64,000 bases of DNA from CALMEC01 sp963777565 (GCA_963777565.1 CAVZQZ010000010.1:434001-498000); one strand, 5' to 3'; positions 1 through 8,814 are shown, numbered from the stretch's first letter. Notes: generated by a model from the sequence alone, not told the origin. Made by a program: numbers and translations.

Positions 1-909
1 TCTGGAACGCGAGATCGCGCTCGAGGAGCTGGTCCCGCCGCTCGACCACATCCTCGGAGGTGACGTTCATGACGTTGCCGAACGTCCCGCCGCCCGAGCC
101 GGCCGGGCGGCTGACGTCGGCCGCACCCCCGATGAAGCCCTTTGGGACCTTCCGTGCATTGACCACCATGTGCTGGGTCGCCGCCTTCCCGGACGCGTCC
201 GCGACCTTGTTGACCGTTACCTTGACGTCCGTCTCGACCCCCAGGTCCTCCCAGTACTGCCTGGTGCAGTGCATCGGGTGCTTCTTCCGCCACGCCGACT
301 CCACCGAGCTCTTCAACTTGTCGAGGAACTCCTGCTCGTCGCCCCCGTCGGGGCCTCCCTGGCTCGACCACTTCCACTTGTTGACCTCCGCGGCGCGCTT
401 GGCGCGCGGCAGGCGGTTGATGATGCGCGCCGCCGCCTGCGTCTGGGCGGAGGTCTCGCGCGCGACGGCCCTGCCGCCGACGAGGTCCATGCCTGGCAGC
501 ATTGCGACGGCGCCCTTCAGGTGGACCTGAAGCTCCTCCTTGGCCGGGTCGTACTCGACCTCGAAGCCGCCGTAGTAGTTCGCGGGGTTCCCGGATGACG
601 GGTTGTACTCGATCGGGCCCTTCTTGCCCGTCTTGATCCACTCGTCGCGCTCCTTGCGGGCCTTCTCGTAGCCCTCCATGAGCGGGTTGACCAGCGTGGT
701 GGGCTGGCGGGCCAGAAGGCGCGCCAGTGCCGCGTTCCCGACGCCCCCCAGGGCCGCCACGCCGCCGGGCGCGACGGGGAGCCAGTCCCGGATGGCCGTC
801 GTCGTGATGGCAGACGACAGCGAGGTCGCGCCCTGGTCCGGCGTCGCGGCCGGGGTGGGCGCCGCGACGACGGGGCGGGTCCGAGTGGTCGCCTCAGTGT
901 GCTCTCGCA
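1..909 (-). CDS. eCIS-associated-like protein, 3' end cut by window edge
   Basis: About 303 residues are visible; the gene runs off the left edge. The proposed GTG start at 909 gives MREHTEATTRTRP, an N-terminus I associate with actinobacterial proteins encoded beside extracellular contractile injection systems (eCIS). A short Pro/Thr/Ala-rich leader is followed by GNAALARLLARQPT (residues about 59-72), the conserved short helix of those families. The rest has no domain I can name; a HCTRQYWEDLG patch lies near residues 214-224. There is no signal peptide or membrane segment, as expected for material loaded in the cytoplasm. The call rests on motif recall; the role (cargo, adaptor or structural accessory) is unknown. 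No clear ribosome-binding site supports the start, but the frame has no better ATG. Confidence 0.5.
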
Positions 910-1004
910 CGAGCGCATCTTGGCCCCGGCGGCCAACGGCCGCAAGGGGCAGGGCCCACCTTTGCCGGATCGCTACCGGCGAGAACAGGGGGCTCCCAAC
1001 CGAA

Positions 1005-1076
1005 GCCGACGCGGGGACTCGAACCCCGGACCCCATCATTACGAGTGATGTGCTCTACCAGCTGAGCTACGTCGGC
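1005..1076 (-). tRNA. tRNA-Thr (CGT)
   Basis: A full cloverleaf folds on the reverse strand: acceptor GCCGACG/CGTCGGC, D-arm with AGCTCAGCTGGTAGAGC, anticodon loop CTCGTAA (anticodon CGT), and T-arm GGGGTTCGAGTCCCC. It is 72 nt with no encoded CCA. It lies just upstream of the eCIS-like gene and is read in the same direction. Confidence 0.96.
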
Positions 1077-1137
1077 GGGGCGGCCCCGGGGGGCCGCGGT
1101 CGCCAAGGATAGCGCCCGCGGCCCGCCGTCACGAAGC

Positions 1138-2205
1138 TCAGCCAGTCACCCGCGGCCGCGGGGTCTGGACCCCTGCGATGCGCACCACCCGGGTGCAGGC
1201 CTGGTCGAGCACCCGGGGGGCGTTGCCGCCCACGGCGCGGGCCGTGTTACACAGATTCCGGGCCTTGCTCGTGTCGGTCCGAAGCCACAGGCCCACCGTC
1301 ACCGACTTGCCCGGGGCGATGTCGCCGATGTGCCAGCGCAGGAAGCCATGCCGCAAGGTCGCGCCCTTCGGCCGCCGGATCGCCGACGTGCCGGCGGGGA
1401 GGCGGTCGGAGATCCACACGTCCTGCGCGACCGCGTTGCCGACGTTCTTCACCGTGATGCGGAACGGGATCGGGCGGCGGGCGACCCCGGCTCGGCGGGA
1501 CCACTTCGAGATGGTGATCCGCGTGGGACCCGACGGCCCTCCGCTCTCACCCGTTACCCCGGGCGGCGGAGTCGTGGGCGTCGTGGGGCCGGGACCGGGC
1601 GGCGGCACGCACTGCGGGCCCGTCACCGTCGTCGAGGTCGACGACGTGTTGTTGCCCGTCGAGGTCTCGCCCGGGAGCGGAGCCAGCGAGGCGGTGTTGG
1701 TGATCACGCCGCACACATCCGCAGGACGCGACAGCACCACGCCGCCTGGCAGGCGGTACTCCCACACCTCGCCCGGGTCCAACACGTCGTCCGTATCCCC
1801 GGAGACCACCGCGAAGAACTCGAGCTCACCCGGGGTGAGCGACGGATCGGTCACGTGGATGTCGCTGCGCGCCACCGGCAGGTCGCCGACATTCCCCACG
1901 CTCACCGAGAAGACGATGGTCGTGCCCGGTGCCACGGTCGCCGGCGCGGTCTTCTGGATCGCGAGGTCGCAATTCGCCGGCGGCGGCTTGGGCGGCGGGA
2001 TCGACGGGTAGCCAAGCGGCGAGACGTACCCCGGCCCCGGCGGGACCGCCGTCACCTCGACACACGCGGTCGGCTCCGGTGGCTGCACCAGCACGCCGCC
2101 TCCGCCTCCCGCCATGGCGGGAGCAGCGAACGCGAGGGAGAGCAAAAGGCTTGACAGGAGCGCGAGGCGCCGTGGGCGGCGTCGCACGGTGGGGGGCGGG
2201 AGCAT
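1138..2205 (-). CDS. Secreted surface protein with two DUF11 repeats
   Basis: 355 residues. The start at 2205 is chosen because GGAGG lies about 10 nt upstream; an upstream in-frame ATG at 2259 lacks this. A basic N-terminus and hydrophobic stretch ending AFAAPAMA form a Sec signal peptide, followed by a Gly-rich segment. Two Ig-like DUF11 (conserved repeat) domains follow: roughly residues 80-200, starting near CDLAIQKTAP, and 235-345, containing FRITVKNVGNAVAQDV. They are joined by a Pro/Gly/Thr linker. Such proteins are exported wall-associated structural or adhesion proteins in actinobacteria. No sortase motif or C-terminal anchor is visible, so it may be free or non-covalently bound. Confidence 0.8.
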   Translation of the reverse strand: MLPPPTVRRRPRRLALLSSLLLSLAFAAPAMAGGGGGVLVQPPEPTACVEVTAVPPGPGYVSPLGYPSIPPPKPPPANCDLAIQKTAPATVAPGTTIVFSVSVGNVGDLPVARSDIHVTDPSLTPGELEFFAVVSGDTDDVLDPGEVWEYRLPGGVVLSRPADVCGVITNTASLAPLPGETSTGNNTSSTSTTVTGPQCVPPPGPGPTTPTTPPPGVTGESGGPSGPTRITISKWSRRAGVARRPIPFRITVKNVGNAVAQDVWISDRLPAGTSAIRRPKGATLRHGFLRWHIGDIAPGKSVTVGLWLRTDTSKARNLCNTARAVGGNAPRVLDQACTRVVRIAGVQTPRPRVTG

Positions 2206-2423
2206 GTCGAGGGACCTCCGTGGAGCGGGGCTCCAAAGCTGTGGCTCCAACTGCGCCAAACATCAAGACATGGTTGAAAGCCTGCGGACGATGCGCAGGA
2301 ACCTACGTCCCCACGGACCCAAGATTCATCACTCCCCGATGAGCTTTCTGACTCTGCTCCGCGCAAATACCGAACAATGTTTACTAGCTGGCCAGCCAGC
2401 AGTTTGTTCAGCCTGGGCGTTGG

Positions 2424-2843
2424 TTATCGGGTCAGCCCGTCAGGGGCCTCGCAGAGGGCCTTGAGACGCTCGAGGCCGTCACGCTGGGAGGCGCCGAGGC
2501 GCTCCTCGGTGTCGATCGACTCATCGAGGAAGGTCGCCCGGGTGTGCCACACGATCGTGCTGCCGTCGGCATGCGGAAGCACCTGGAAACTCGCCAGATG
2601 TGAGCGAAGCGGCGGGCCTGCGACGACCGTGTACGAGTAGCGGCGCTCCGAGTCGTCGCGATCGAGGAGGCGCTCCACCAACTCCACGCCGTCGGCGCTT
2701 CGCATCGTGCGGATGTCGCCCTCCACGTCGCATGTCACGTACTTCGGGTACCAGCGCGGGACCGAGCTCACGTCGCCGACCACGGCCCAGGCCGCGTCGG
2801 GGGACGCGCCGACGTCGATCGTGAGCTCGTACTCGTTCGCCAT
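2424..2843 (-). CDS. SRPBCC-family (polyketide cyclase/dehydrase-like) protein
   Basis: 139 residues with the START/Bet v1-like pattern: an opening beta strand ELTIDVGASPDAAWAVVGD, then VPRWYPKYVTCDVEGD, central strands with ERRYSYTVV, and a C-terminal helix ending ERLKALCEA. The family binds hydrophobic small molecules or acts as cyclase/aromatase; no catalytic residue is diagnosable. GAGGGGAACGG precedes the ATG. It lies 27 nt downstream of the glutathionyl-hydroquinone reductase gene on the same strand and is probably co-transcribed, which suggests a role with quinone or aromatic substrates, but that is inference. Confidence 0.75.
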   Translation of the reverse strand: MANEYELTIDVGASPDAAWAVVGDVSSVPRWYPKYVTCDVEGDIRTMRSADGVELVERLLDRDDSERRYSYTVVAGPPLRSHLASFQVLPHADGSTIVWHTRATFLDESIDTEERLGASQRDGLERLKALCEAPDGLTR

Positions 2844-2870
2844 TGCGCCGTTCCCCTCGTTCTCGTGTGG

Positions 2871-3824
2871 TCAGCCTCGCCCATGGCCCTCGGTGAAGTC
2901 GATCCGCGGACCCCCGGGGACGATACGCCGGGGGTTCAGCGACGGGTGCGTCATGTAGTAGTGGCGGCGGATATGGTCGAAGTTCACCGTCTCGGCCACG
3001 CCGGGCCACTGGTACAGCTCGCGCGTGAAGCCCCAGAGGTTCGGCATGTCGACGATGCGGTTTCGGTTGCACTTGAAGTGCCCCACGTACACCGGGTCGA
3101 ACCGAAGGAGCGTGGTGAACAGGCGCCAGTCGGCCTCCGTGGTCCGTTCGCCGACCAGGTACCGCTGACGCGACAGGCGGTCCTCGAGCCAGTCGAGCGA
3201 CTCGAAGAGCTCCACGAACGCGCGGTCGTACGCACGCTGGGAGCCGGCGAAGCCGCAGCGGTACACTCCGTTGTTGACGGTGGGGTACACCCGCGCGTTG
3301 ACCGCGTCGATCTCGTCGCGAAGCTCGGCCGGGTAGTAGTCGTGCTTCGCGTCGGTGAACGCGTCGAACGCCGACCCGAGCATCCGGATGATCTCCGACG
3401 ACTCGTTGTTGACGATCTGCCGGGTTTCCTTGTCCCACAGCACCGGCACAGTCACATTGCCGTCGTACTGCGGGTCGGTGGCGAAATACGCCTCGGACAG
3501 GAACGCGAACCCGTTGATCGGGTCGGGCCCGGCGCCCGGCATGTCGCGGAACGCCCAGCTGCGCGCGTCGCGAATGGGGTCGACGACCGTGAGCGAGACG
3601 ACATCCTCGAGCCGCTTGAGCTTGCGAAAGATGACGGTGCGGTGCGCCCACGGGCACGCGAGCGACACATAGAGGTGGTACCGGCCGGACTCAGCGGGGA
3701 ACTCCGACGAGCCGTCGGCGGTGACCCACCGGCGAAACACGCTGTCGCGCCGGATGAACGCCCCGTCGGCGTCGGTGAGCGCCGTGTAGCCGGCGGCGGT
3801 CGTGGGGGAGTCGGTGGATGCCAT
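2871..3824 (-). CDS. Xi-class glutathione transferase / glutathionyl-hydroquinone reductase
   Basis: 317 residues, matching the YqjG/ECM4 family. The N-terminal thioredoxin-fold half holds the catalytic cysteine in LACPWAHR (Cys about 57), followed by VNNESSEIIRML, the cis-Pro/glutathione-contact region. The all-helical C-terminal half contains YRCGFAGSQRAYD and LTEADWRLF-type motifs (here TTEADWRLF). The family reduces S-conjugated hydroquinones, releasing the thiol. High-GC actinobacteria usually use mycothiol rather than glutathione, so the true thiol cofactor is open. The first ATG of the conserved block (MASTDSP) is taken as the start. It probably forms an operon with the SRPBCC gene downstream. 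Confidence 0.88.
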   Translation of the reverse strand: MASTDSPTTAAGYTALTDADGAFIRRDSVFRRWVTADGSSEFPAESGRYHLYVSLACPWAHRTVIFRKLKRLEDVVSLTVVDPIRDARSWAFRDMPGAGPDPINGFAFLSEAYFATDPQYDGNVTVPVLWDKETRQIVNNESSEIIRMLGSAFDAFTDAKHDYYPAELRDEIDAVNARVYPTVNNGVYRCGFAGSQRAYDRAFVELFESLDWLEDRLSRQRYLVGERTTEADWRLFTTLLRFDPVYVGHFKCNRNRIVDMPNLWGFTRELYQWPGVAETVNFDHIRRHYYMTHPSLNPRRIVPGGPRIDFTEGHGRG

Positions 3825-3908
3825 CCGGGGAGGGTAGCCAGTCGGGATGCGAGTGCGCCGTTGGATCCGTCGGGGCCCGGCGTCGGCCGCAGCCGGTACC
3901 GTGGACCG

Positions 3909-4664
3909 GTGCATCACGCGCCCACCGATCCGACCGTCCCGGCGCTCCTCTGCCAGGACGTGCGCAAGGCGTTCGCCGGTGGAGTGCAGGCGCTGGACGG
4001 CGTCGACCTCGTGGTGCCCAACGGCGGCTTCGTCGGGCTGCTCGGCCCGAACGGCGCGGGGAAGACCACGCTCATCCGCAGCGTCGTGGGTCTGGTGATT
4101 CCGGACGGCGGGCGGATGGAGGTGCTCGGCCGGTCCATGCGCGGTCCCCAGGCGCCCGCAGCAAGGCAGCTCGTGGGGTACGCACCCCAGGAGATCGCCC
4201 TCGACCGCTTCGTGCGCGTGCGCGACCTGCTGTCGCTGCACGGGCGCTACTTCGGCATGCGCCGCGCGGATGCCGACGAGCGCGCCGACGAGCTGCTCGA
4301 GGTGTTCGACCTCACCGACAAAGCCGCCACCCTGCCCAGTCGCCTCTCGGGCGGCATGCGCCGACGCCTCATGCTGGCCCGGGCCCTCGTTCACCACCCG
4401 GCGCTGGTGATCCTCGACGAGCCCACCGCCGGGGTGGACGTGGAGCTGCGCGACGAGCTGTGGGAGTACATCCGCAAGCTCCACGCCGGCGGCACCACCA
4501 TCCTGCTCACCACCCACTACCTCGAAGAGGCCGAGGAGCTCTGCGACGTGGTCGCGTTCATCCGCGCCGGGCGCATCGTCGCCGAGGGCACGCCGGAGGA
4601 GCTCCTCTCGCGCTTCGTGGCGGCGCGCCTGGAGGACGTCTATCGCCAGGTGGTCCGCGCATGA
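3909..4664 (+). CDS. ABC-2 type exporter, ATP-binding subunit
   Basis: 251 residues. Walker A GPNGAGKT (residues about 46-53), Q-loop in YAPQEIALD, signature LSGGMRRRL, Walker B LVILDEPTAG and the H-loop in LLTTHYLEEAEEL are all present, so it should hydrolyse ATP. It belongs to the CcmA/drug or polysaccharide exporter subgroup. The start is a GTG (VHHAPTDP); nothing better lies between it and the preceding divergent gene. Its stop overlaps the ATG of the permease gene by 4 nt (ATGA), showing translational coupling. The substrate cannot be read from the sequence. Confidence 0.9.
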   Translation: MHHAPTDPTVPALLCQDVRKAFAGGVQALDGVDLVVPNGGFVGLLGPNGAGKTTLIRSVVGLVIPDGGRMEVLGRSMRGPQAPAARQLVGYAPQEIALDRFVRVRDLLSLHGRYFGMRRADADERADELLEVFDLTDKAATLPSRLSGGMRRRLMLARALVHHPALVILDEPTAGVDVELRDELWEYIRKLHAGGTTILLTTHYLEEAEELCDVVAFIRAGRIVAEGTPEELLSRFVAARLEDVYRQVVRA

Positions 4665-5446
4665 TCGACGCCGGCCTGCCCAGCGCGCAGTGGCGCGGCG
4701 CGGCCGCGCTCGCCCAGCGCGAGGTCACCCGGGTGCTACGCCTGTGGAGCCAGACGATCGCGCCGAACGTGCTCTCCGCCGTGCTCTTCATCGCGATCTT
4801 CGGGATCGCGCTTGGCGGACGCATCCGCAAGATCGACGGGGTCGACTACGACTCGTTCATCGTGCCCGGCCTGATCCTGATGGGCATCGGCACCTCCGCC
4901 TACTCCAACACCGCCTCGTCCCTCTACCAGGCCCGGTTCGACGGGTTCATCGACGACCCGGTGAGCGGCCCCATGCGCGCTCGGCATCTGCTGTGCGCGT
5001 ACCTTGCGGGCGGCGTCGTGCGCGGCCTTGCGATCGGCGCCCTGACCCTGGTCGCGGCGGTGTTCTTGGTGGACCTGCCCGCGGTCAACCCCACGGCGGC
5101 GATCGTGGTGTTCCTGTGCGCGTCGGTCGCGTTCAGCGCCCTCGGCGTGGGCGTCGGGCTCATCGCGAAGACCTGGGATCAGCAGTCGTACGTCGGCAAC
5201 CTCATACTGACGCCGCTGGTCTTCCTGGGCGGGGTGTTCTATTCGGTCAACCTGCTCGGACAGCCCTGGCGCGGGCTCACGAAGGCCGATCCCATCCTCT
5301 ACATGGTCACCGCCAGCCGGCACGGGATGCTCGGCACGTCGGAGATCAACCTCTGGATCTCGATCACCGTCACCGTCGCGCTGACGGCGGCCATGGTCGC
5401 CTGGGCCGGGTGGCTCGTCTCCCGCGGCACAGGCCTGCGCACCTGA
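4661..5446 (+). CDS. ABC-2 type exporter, permease subunit
   Basis: 261 residues with six predicted membrane helices typical of the ABC2_membrane family: an N-terminal cytoplasmic amphipathic part, then segments around VLSAVLFIAIFGIALGG, FIVPGLILMGIG, GLAIGALTLVAAVFLV, AAIVVFLCASVAFSAL, LILTPLVFLGGVFYSVN and the C-terminal ISITVTVALTAAMVAWAG. The GGVFYSV motif before the last loop is characteristic of NodJ/DrrB-like permeases. It partners with the ATPase immediately upstream, coupled by an ATGA overlap. Likely exports a lipid, polysaccharide or drug-like compound. Confidence 0.9.
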   Translation: MIDAGLPSAQWRGAAALAQREVTRVLRLWSQTIAPNVLSAVLFIAIFGIALGGRIRKIDGVDYDSFIVPGLILMGIGTSAYSNTASSLYQARFDGFIDDPVSGPMRARHLLCAYLAGGVVRGLAIGALTLVAAVFLVDLPAVNPTAAIVVFLCASVAFSALGVGVGLIAKTWDQQSYVGNLILTPLVFLGGVFYSVNLLGQPWRGLTKADPILYMVTASRHGMLGTSEINLWISITVTVALTAAMVAWAGWLVSRGTGLRT

Positions 5447-5452
5447 CCGCCT

Positions 5453-5475
5453 CGTCCCGCCGCGGCGGCGGGACG
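5453..5475. terminator. Hairpin between convergent genes
   Basis: CGTCCCGCCG (5453-5462) pairs perfectly with CGGCGGGACG (5466-5475) around a 3-nt loop, between the ends of the ABC permease gene and the convergent homocysteine methyltransferase gene. There is no U-tract, as is common for terminators in high-GC actinobacteria. Confidence 0.6.
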
Positions 5476-5486
5476 GGACGATCGAA

Positions 5487-6437
5487 TCACTCCGCCGGAG
5501 CGAGCCAGGCCGAGGTGATCTCGGCGACGTGCCGGTGGTCGGTGCCGCAGCAGCCGCCCAGCACGCACAGGGCGGGAAGCCGGCTGCCGAGCGCCCGGTA
5601 CTCCGCACCGAGCTCGGACGGGTTGCCCTCGTCGAGCTCCTCGGCCTCGTCGAGCTCCGCATGGCTCTTGCGGGACGAGTTCGCCCGCAGGCCCCGAATG
5701 CGGCTCACCCATTCCGCGCCCTCCTCGATGATGTCCTCGAAATGGGACGGGTGTGCGCAGTTGATCATGTAGTAGTCGGGCCCGCCGTCGGTCTCGTCGT
5801 CCACCTCGGCGATGGCCTCGCCGAGCGGCTGCCCGCTGGGGAGCCTGCCGTCGGTCTCGACGGTGAACGAGATCGCCACCGGGATGCCGGCCGCGCGGGC
5901 GGCCCGGGTCACGCCGATGGCCTCGCCGGCGTAGGTCATGGTGATCGCGCACACCATGTCGGCGCCCGCTTCGCGGAGCACGCGGATCTGTCCGGAATGG
6001 TAGGCCTGCGCTTCGTTGGGGCTCATCATCTCGCCGGCCACGTACCCGTCGCCGCGCGGGCCGATGCAGCCGCTGACAACGATGCTCGGGACCGAGCCCT
6101 CGAAGTCCTCGCGCACCGACTGCAGCAGCTCGATGGCCTTGCGGTTGAGCCCGTCCAGCTCCTCGTCGCTGTACCCGAGGAGCTGTGCCCAGTCGGGATT
6201 GGCGCGCCAGGTCGGACTCTCCAGCACGAGCCCCACGCCATGCGCGCGGGCGATCTTCGCGTACTCGTCGAAGTACCTCCGCAGGGCGGCGGTGCCCTCG
6301 TCGCTTCGCAGCAGGTCGATCGCGGCGAAGTGCGGCAGGTCGAACCCGTGATGGAAGATCAGGTCGGTCTCGAGGCCGCCGTCGGTGATCATGAGCTCAC
6401 CGTCGAGCTGCGGCAGGCGGTGGCGATGCTTCGCCAT
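5487..6437 (-). CDS. Homocysteine S-methyltransferase family protein
   Basis: 316 residues, a TIM-barrel S-methyltransferase (Pfam S-methyl_trans). The opening ITDGGLETDLIFHHG and the zinc-ligand cysteines are visible: one Cys in INCAHPSHF and the CC pair in LGGCCGTDHRH near the C-terminus. The family transfers methyl from S-methylmethionine or another donor to homocysteine, giving methionine; the exact donor cannot be seen. The start at 6437 is preferred over an ATG 36 nt upstream because GGAGGAG lies 5 nt before it. It is divergent from a TetR gene with two operator palindromes between, so it is probably repressed by that regulator. Confidence 0.88.
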   Translation of the reverse strand: MAKHRHRLPQLDGELMITDGGLETDLIFHHGFDLPHFAAIDLLRSDEGTAALRRYFDEYAKIARAHGVGLVLESPTWRANPDWAQLLGYSDEELDGLNRKAIELLQSVREDFEGSVPSIVVSGCIGPRGDGYVAGEMMSPNEAQAYHSGQIRVLREAGADMVCAITMTYAGEAIGVTRAARAAGIPVAISFTVETDGRLPSGQPLGEAIAEVDDETDGGPDYYMINCAHPSHFEDIIEEGAEWVSRIRGLRANSSRKSHAELDEAEELDEGNPSELGAEYRALGSRLPALCVLGGCCGTDHRHVAEITSAWLAPAE

Positions 6438-6496
6438 CGACTCCTCCTTCCAGATATCTGCAGTGGTGCTCATCTCGGTCTCCGTTCGCTATCGTT

Positions 6497-6538
6497 CCAG
6501 ACCAGTTGGTCTGGTTTGTACCAGACCGTTCAGTCTGG
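6497..6538. promoter_or_regulatory. Two tandem TetR-type palindromic operators
   Basis: CCAGACCAGTTGGTCTGG (6497-6514) and CCAGACCGTTCAGTCTGG (6521-6538) are two near-perfect 18-bp palindromes sharing CCAGAC/GTCTGG arms, with centres 24 bp apart. They sit in the divergent promoter region between the methyltransferase gene and the TetR gene 20 nt further on. The spacing puts two dimers on neighbouring faces of the helix. Confidence 0.88.
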
Positions 6539-6557
6539 TTCAAGGGAGCGAGCGGAG

Positions 6558-7217
6558 ATGCCCAAAGACGGTACCCCAACACGAACGCGCATCCTCGACA
6601 GCGCCGAACGGCTCGTGATGGAGCGCGGCTTCGCGGCGACATCGGTCGACGAGGTCATCGCGGAATCGTCGAGCTCCAAGGGCGCCTTCTTCCATCACTT
6701 CCCCACCAAGAACGACCTCGGCCGGGCGCTCGTGGCGCGCTACGCGGCCGCCGACATCGAGCACCTCGAGACCTTCATGGCTATGGCCGAGGTCGAGACC
6801 GACGACCCCGCCGGGCAGGTCGTCGAGTTCGTGCGGCGGTTCGAGGAGGCGGCCGACGAAATCGTGGCCGAGCAGCCGACCTGCCTCTACGTGTCGTTTA
6901 TCTACGACCGCCAGCTCAGCCAGGACGGCACCACCGAGATGATCATCGACGCCATCGTCGCCTGGCGCGACTTGCTCCGCGCCAAGCTGCAGTCCGCCGC
7001 CGACCGGCATCCCCTCCGGCGAGACGTCGACCTGGAGGATCTCGCCAACCACGTATTCGTCACGTTCGAGGGCGCGTTCATCATCGCGCGCTCGCTGCGC
7101 GACCCGTCGCAGATGCGCCGTCAGCTCCGCGTGCTGCGCCGATCCCTCGAGGCGCTCTTCGACCTTCCCGTGCCCGCGCGCAGCGGTCGGGGCGCGCGAG
7201 GGGGCCGCGCGGCATAG
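6558..7217 (+). CDS. TetR/AcrR-family transcriptional regulator
   Basis: 219 residues. The N-terminal helix-turn-helix spans about residues 10-55: TRILDSAERLVMERGF, ATSVDEVIAESSSSKGAFFHHF, typical of TetR_N. The C-terminal ligand-binding half is all-helical (CLYVSFIYDRQLS). GGAGCGAGCGGAG precedes the ATG. Two palindromic operators directly upstream indicate autoregulation and control of the divergent homocysteine methyltransferase gene. The acyl-CoA ligase gene starts 34 nt downstream, so it is probably co-transcribed with tetR and the effector may be an acyl-CoA or aromatic acid. Confidence 0.9.
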   Translation: MPKDGTPTRTRILDSAERLVMERGFAATSVDEVIAESSSSKGAFFHHFPTKNDLGRALVARYAAADIEHLETFMAMAEVETDDPAGQVVEFVRRFEEAADEIVAEQPTCLYVSFIYDRQLSQDGTTEMIIDAIVAWRDLLRAKLQSAADRHPLRRDVDLEDLANHVFVTFEGAFIIARSLRDPSQMRRQLRVLRRSLEALFDLPVPARSGRGARGGRAA

Positions 7218-7251
7218 CCTCTACAGCGTCCGTGCGAGCCAGGAGGCCCCG

Positions 7252-8814
7252 ATGATCATCCGGAGTCCCTACCCCGACCTCGACATCCCGACCGTACCGC
7301 TCGCCGAGTACGTCTTCGAGAACGACAAGCGCCACGCCGACCGCCCGGCGCTCATCGACGGGGCCACCGGCGAGATCACAAGCCACCGCGCGCTCCGGCA
7401 GCGCGTGGATGCGGTCGCCGCCGGCCTCGCCGAGCGGGGCATCGGCCACGGCGACGTGGTCGGCATCTACAGCCCCAACCTGCCCGACTACGCCGTCGCG
7501 TTCCTCGCCGTCGCACGGGCGGGGGCCGTCAACACCACCGCCAACGGGCTCTACGGCGTGGAGGAGCTCACCTTCCAGCTGCGCGACGCCGGCGCCCGCA
7601 TGCTCGTGACGCACCCCGCGCTGGCCGATCGCGCCCTCCCGGCCGCGGCAGCCGCCGGTATCGGCGCCGTCGTCGCGTTCGGCGAGGTCGAGGGGGCCGA
7701 GTCGTTCGCGTCGCTGCTCGGCGGCGGCCCGGTGCCCGCCCCGCCAATCGATCCCGCCGCCGATACCGTGTCGCTGCCGTACTCGTCCGGCACCACCGGC
7801 ATGCCGAAGGGCGTGCGCTTGACGCACCGCAACCTCGTCGCGAACGTCCGTCAGCTCGAGCCGATCCTCGAGTTGGGCCCCGACGACGTCGTCATGGGCG
7901 TCCTGCCGTTCTTCCACATCTACGGGCAGACCGTGGTGATGGCCGCCGGACTTCGCGCCGGCGCCGCAATCATCACGATGCCCCGCTTCGACCTGCAGCA
8001 GTACCTCGCGCTCATCCAAGAGCACCGCGCGACGCGGCTCTTCGTCGCGCCCCCGCTCGTCGTGGCGTTCGCGAAGCACCCGCTCGTCGACGGCTACGAC
8101 CTGTCCAGCCTGCGGCACGTCATGTCGGGGGCGGCGCCGCTCGACGCCGAGCTCGCCGGAGAGGCCGGCAGGCGCATCGGCTGCCGCATCGTCCAGGGGT
8201 ACGGGATGACCGAGGCCAGCCCCGTCCTCACGTGCGTCAGCGCATTCGGCGAAGACCGACCCGGAACGGTCGGGCCGCTGGTGGGATCGACGGAGGGGCG
8301 GATCGTCGATCCGGAGACCGGTCTCGACGTGGAGAGCGGTCAGCCCGGCGAGCTCTGGGCTCGCGGGCCGCAGGTCATGCCCGGGTACCTCGGGAACGAC
8401 GAGGCGACGAGCGCGACCATCGTGGACGGCGGGTGGCTCCGCACAGGCGACATCGCGACGGCGGATACCGACGGATGGATCACCATCGCCGACCGGCTCA
8501 AGGAGCTCATCAAGGTCAAGGGTTACCCGGTCGCCCCCGCGGAGCTCGAGGCGCTCCTTCTCACCCATACCGCGATCGCCGACGCATGCGTGATCCCCAT
8601 CCCGGACGAGGAGGCCGGCGAGCGACCCAAGGCGTTCGTCGTGCTGCGCGGCGACGCGGAGCCGGCGGAGGTGATCGTCTGGATGAGCGAGCGCTGCGCT
8701 CCACACAAGCGCCTTGTCGCCGTCGAGATCGTCGACGAGGTGCCGAAGTCTCCGTCGGGCAAGATCCTGCGACGGCTCCTCGTGGAGCGGGAGCGAAGCC
8801 AGACGGCTGGGTAG
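7252..8814 (+). CDS. AMP-forming acyl-CoA ligase (4-coumarate:CoA ligase-like)
   Basis: 520 residues, full-length ANL superfamily enzyme. Phosphate-binding loop YSSGTTGMPKGV (about 181-192), A5 motif QGYGMTE, A7/A8 region GWLRTGD and ADRLKELIKVKG, and catalytic lysine in PKSPSGKILRR near the C-terminus are all intact. It activates a carboxylic acid to acyl-adenylate and then acyl-CoA. Sequence style (PFFHIYGQTVVM, PRFDLQQYL) is nearer to plant-type 4CL and medium-chain or aryl ligases than to FadD. AGGAGG lies 5 nt before the ATG. It follows the TetR gene closely, so it is likely under that regulator. Confidence 0.9.
   Translation: MIIRSPYPDLDIPTVPLAEYVFENDKRHADRPALIDGATGEITSHRALRQRVDAVAAGLAERGIGHGDVVGIYSPNLPDYAVAFLAVARAGAVNTTANGLYGVEELTFQLRDAGARMLVTHPALADRALPAAAAAGIGAVVAFGEVEGAESFASLLGGGPVPAPPIDPAADTVSLPYSSGTTGMPKGVRLTHRNLVANVRQLEPILELGPDDVVMGVLPFFHIYGQTVVMAAGLRAGAAIITMPRFDLQQYLALIQEHRATRLFVAPPLVVAFAKHPLVDGYDLSSLRHVMSGAAPLDAELAGEAGRRIGCRIVQGYGMTEASPVLTCVSAFGEDRPGTVGPLVGSTEGRIVDPETGLDVESGQPGELWARGPQVMPGYLGNDEATSATIVDGGWLRTGDIATADTDGWITIADRLKELIKVKGYPVAPAELEALLLTHTAIADACVIPIPDEEAGERPKAFVVLRGDAEPAEVIVWMSERCAPHKRLVAVEIVDEVPKSPSGKILRRLLVERERSQTAG

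Noticed and set aside
894..1106. Short reverse-strand frame ahead of the left-edge gene
   Set aside because: It covers the tRNA-Thr gene; the translated VAQLVEHITRNDGVRGSS pattern is the usual artefact of a tRNA read as protein.
2865..3908. Upstream extension of the ABC ATPase frame by about 350 codons
   Set aside because: This part lies opposite the glutathionyl-hydroquinone reductase gene and has no ABC domain content; the GTG at 3909 fits the family length.
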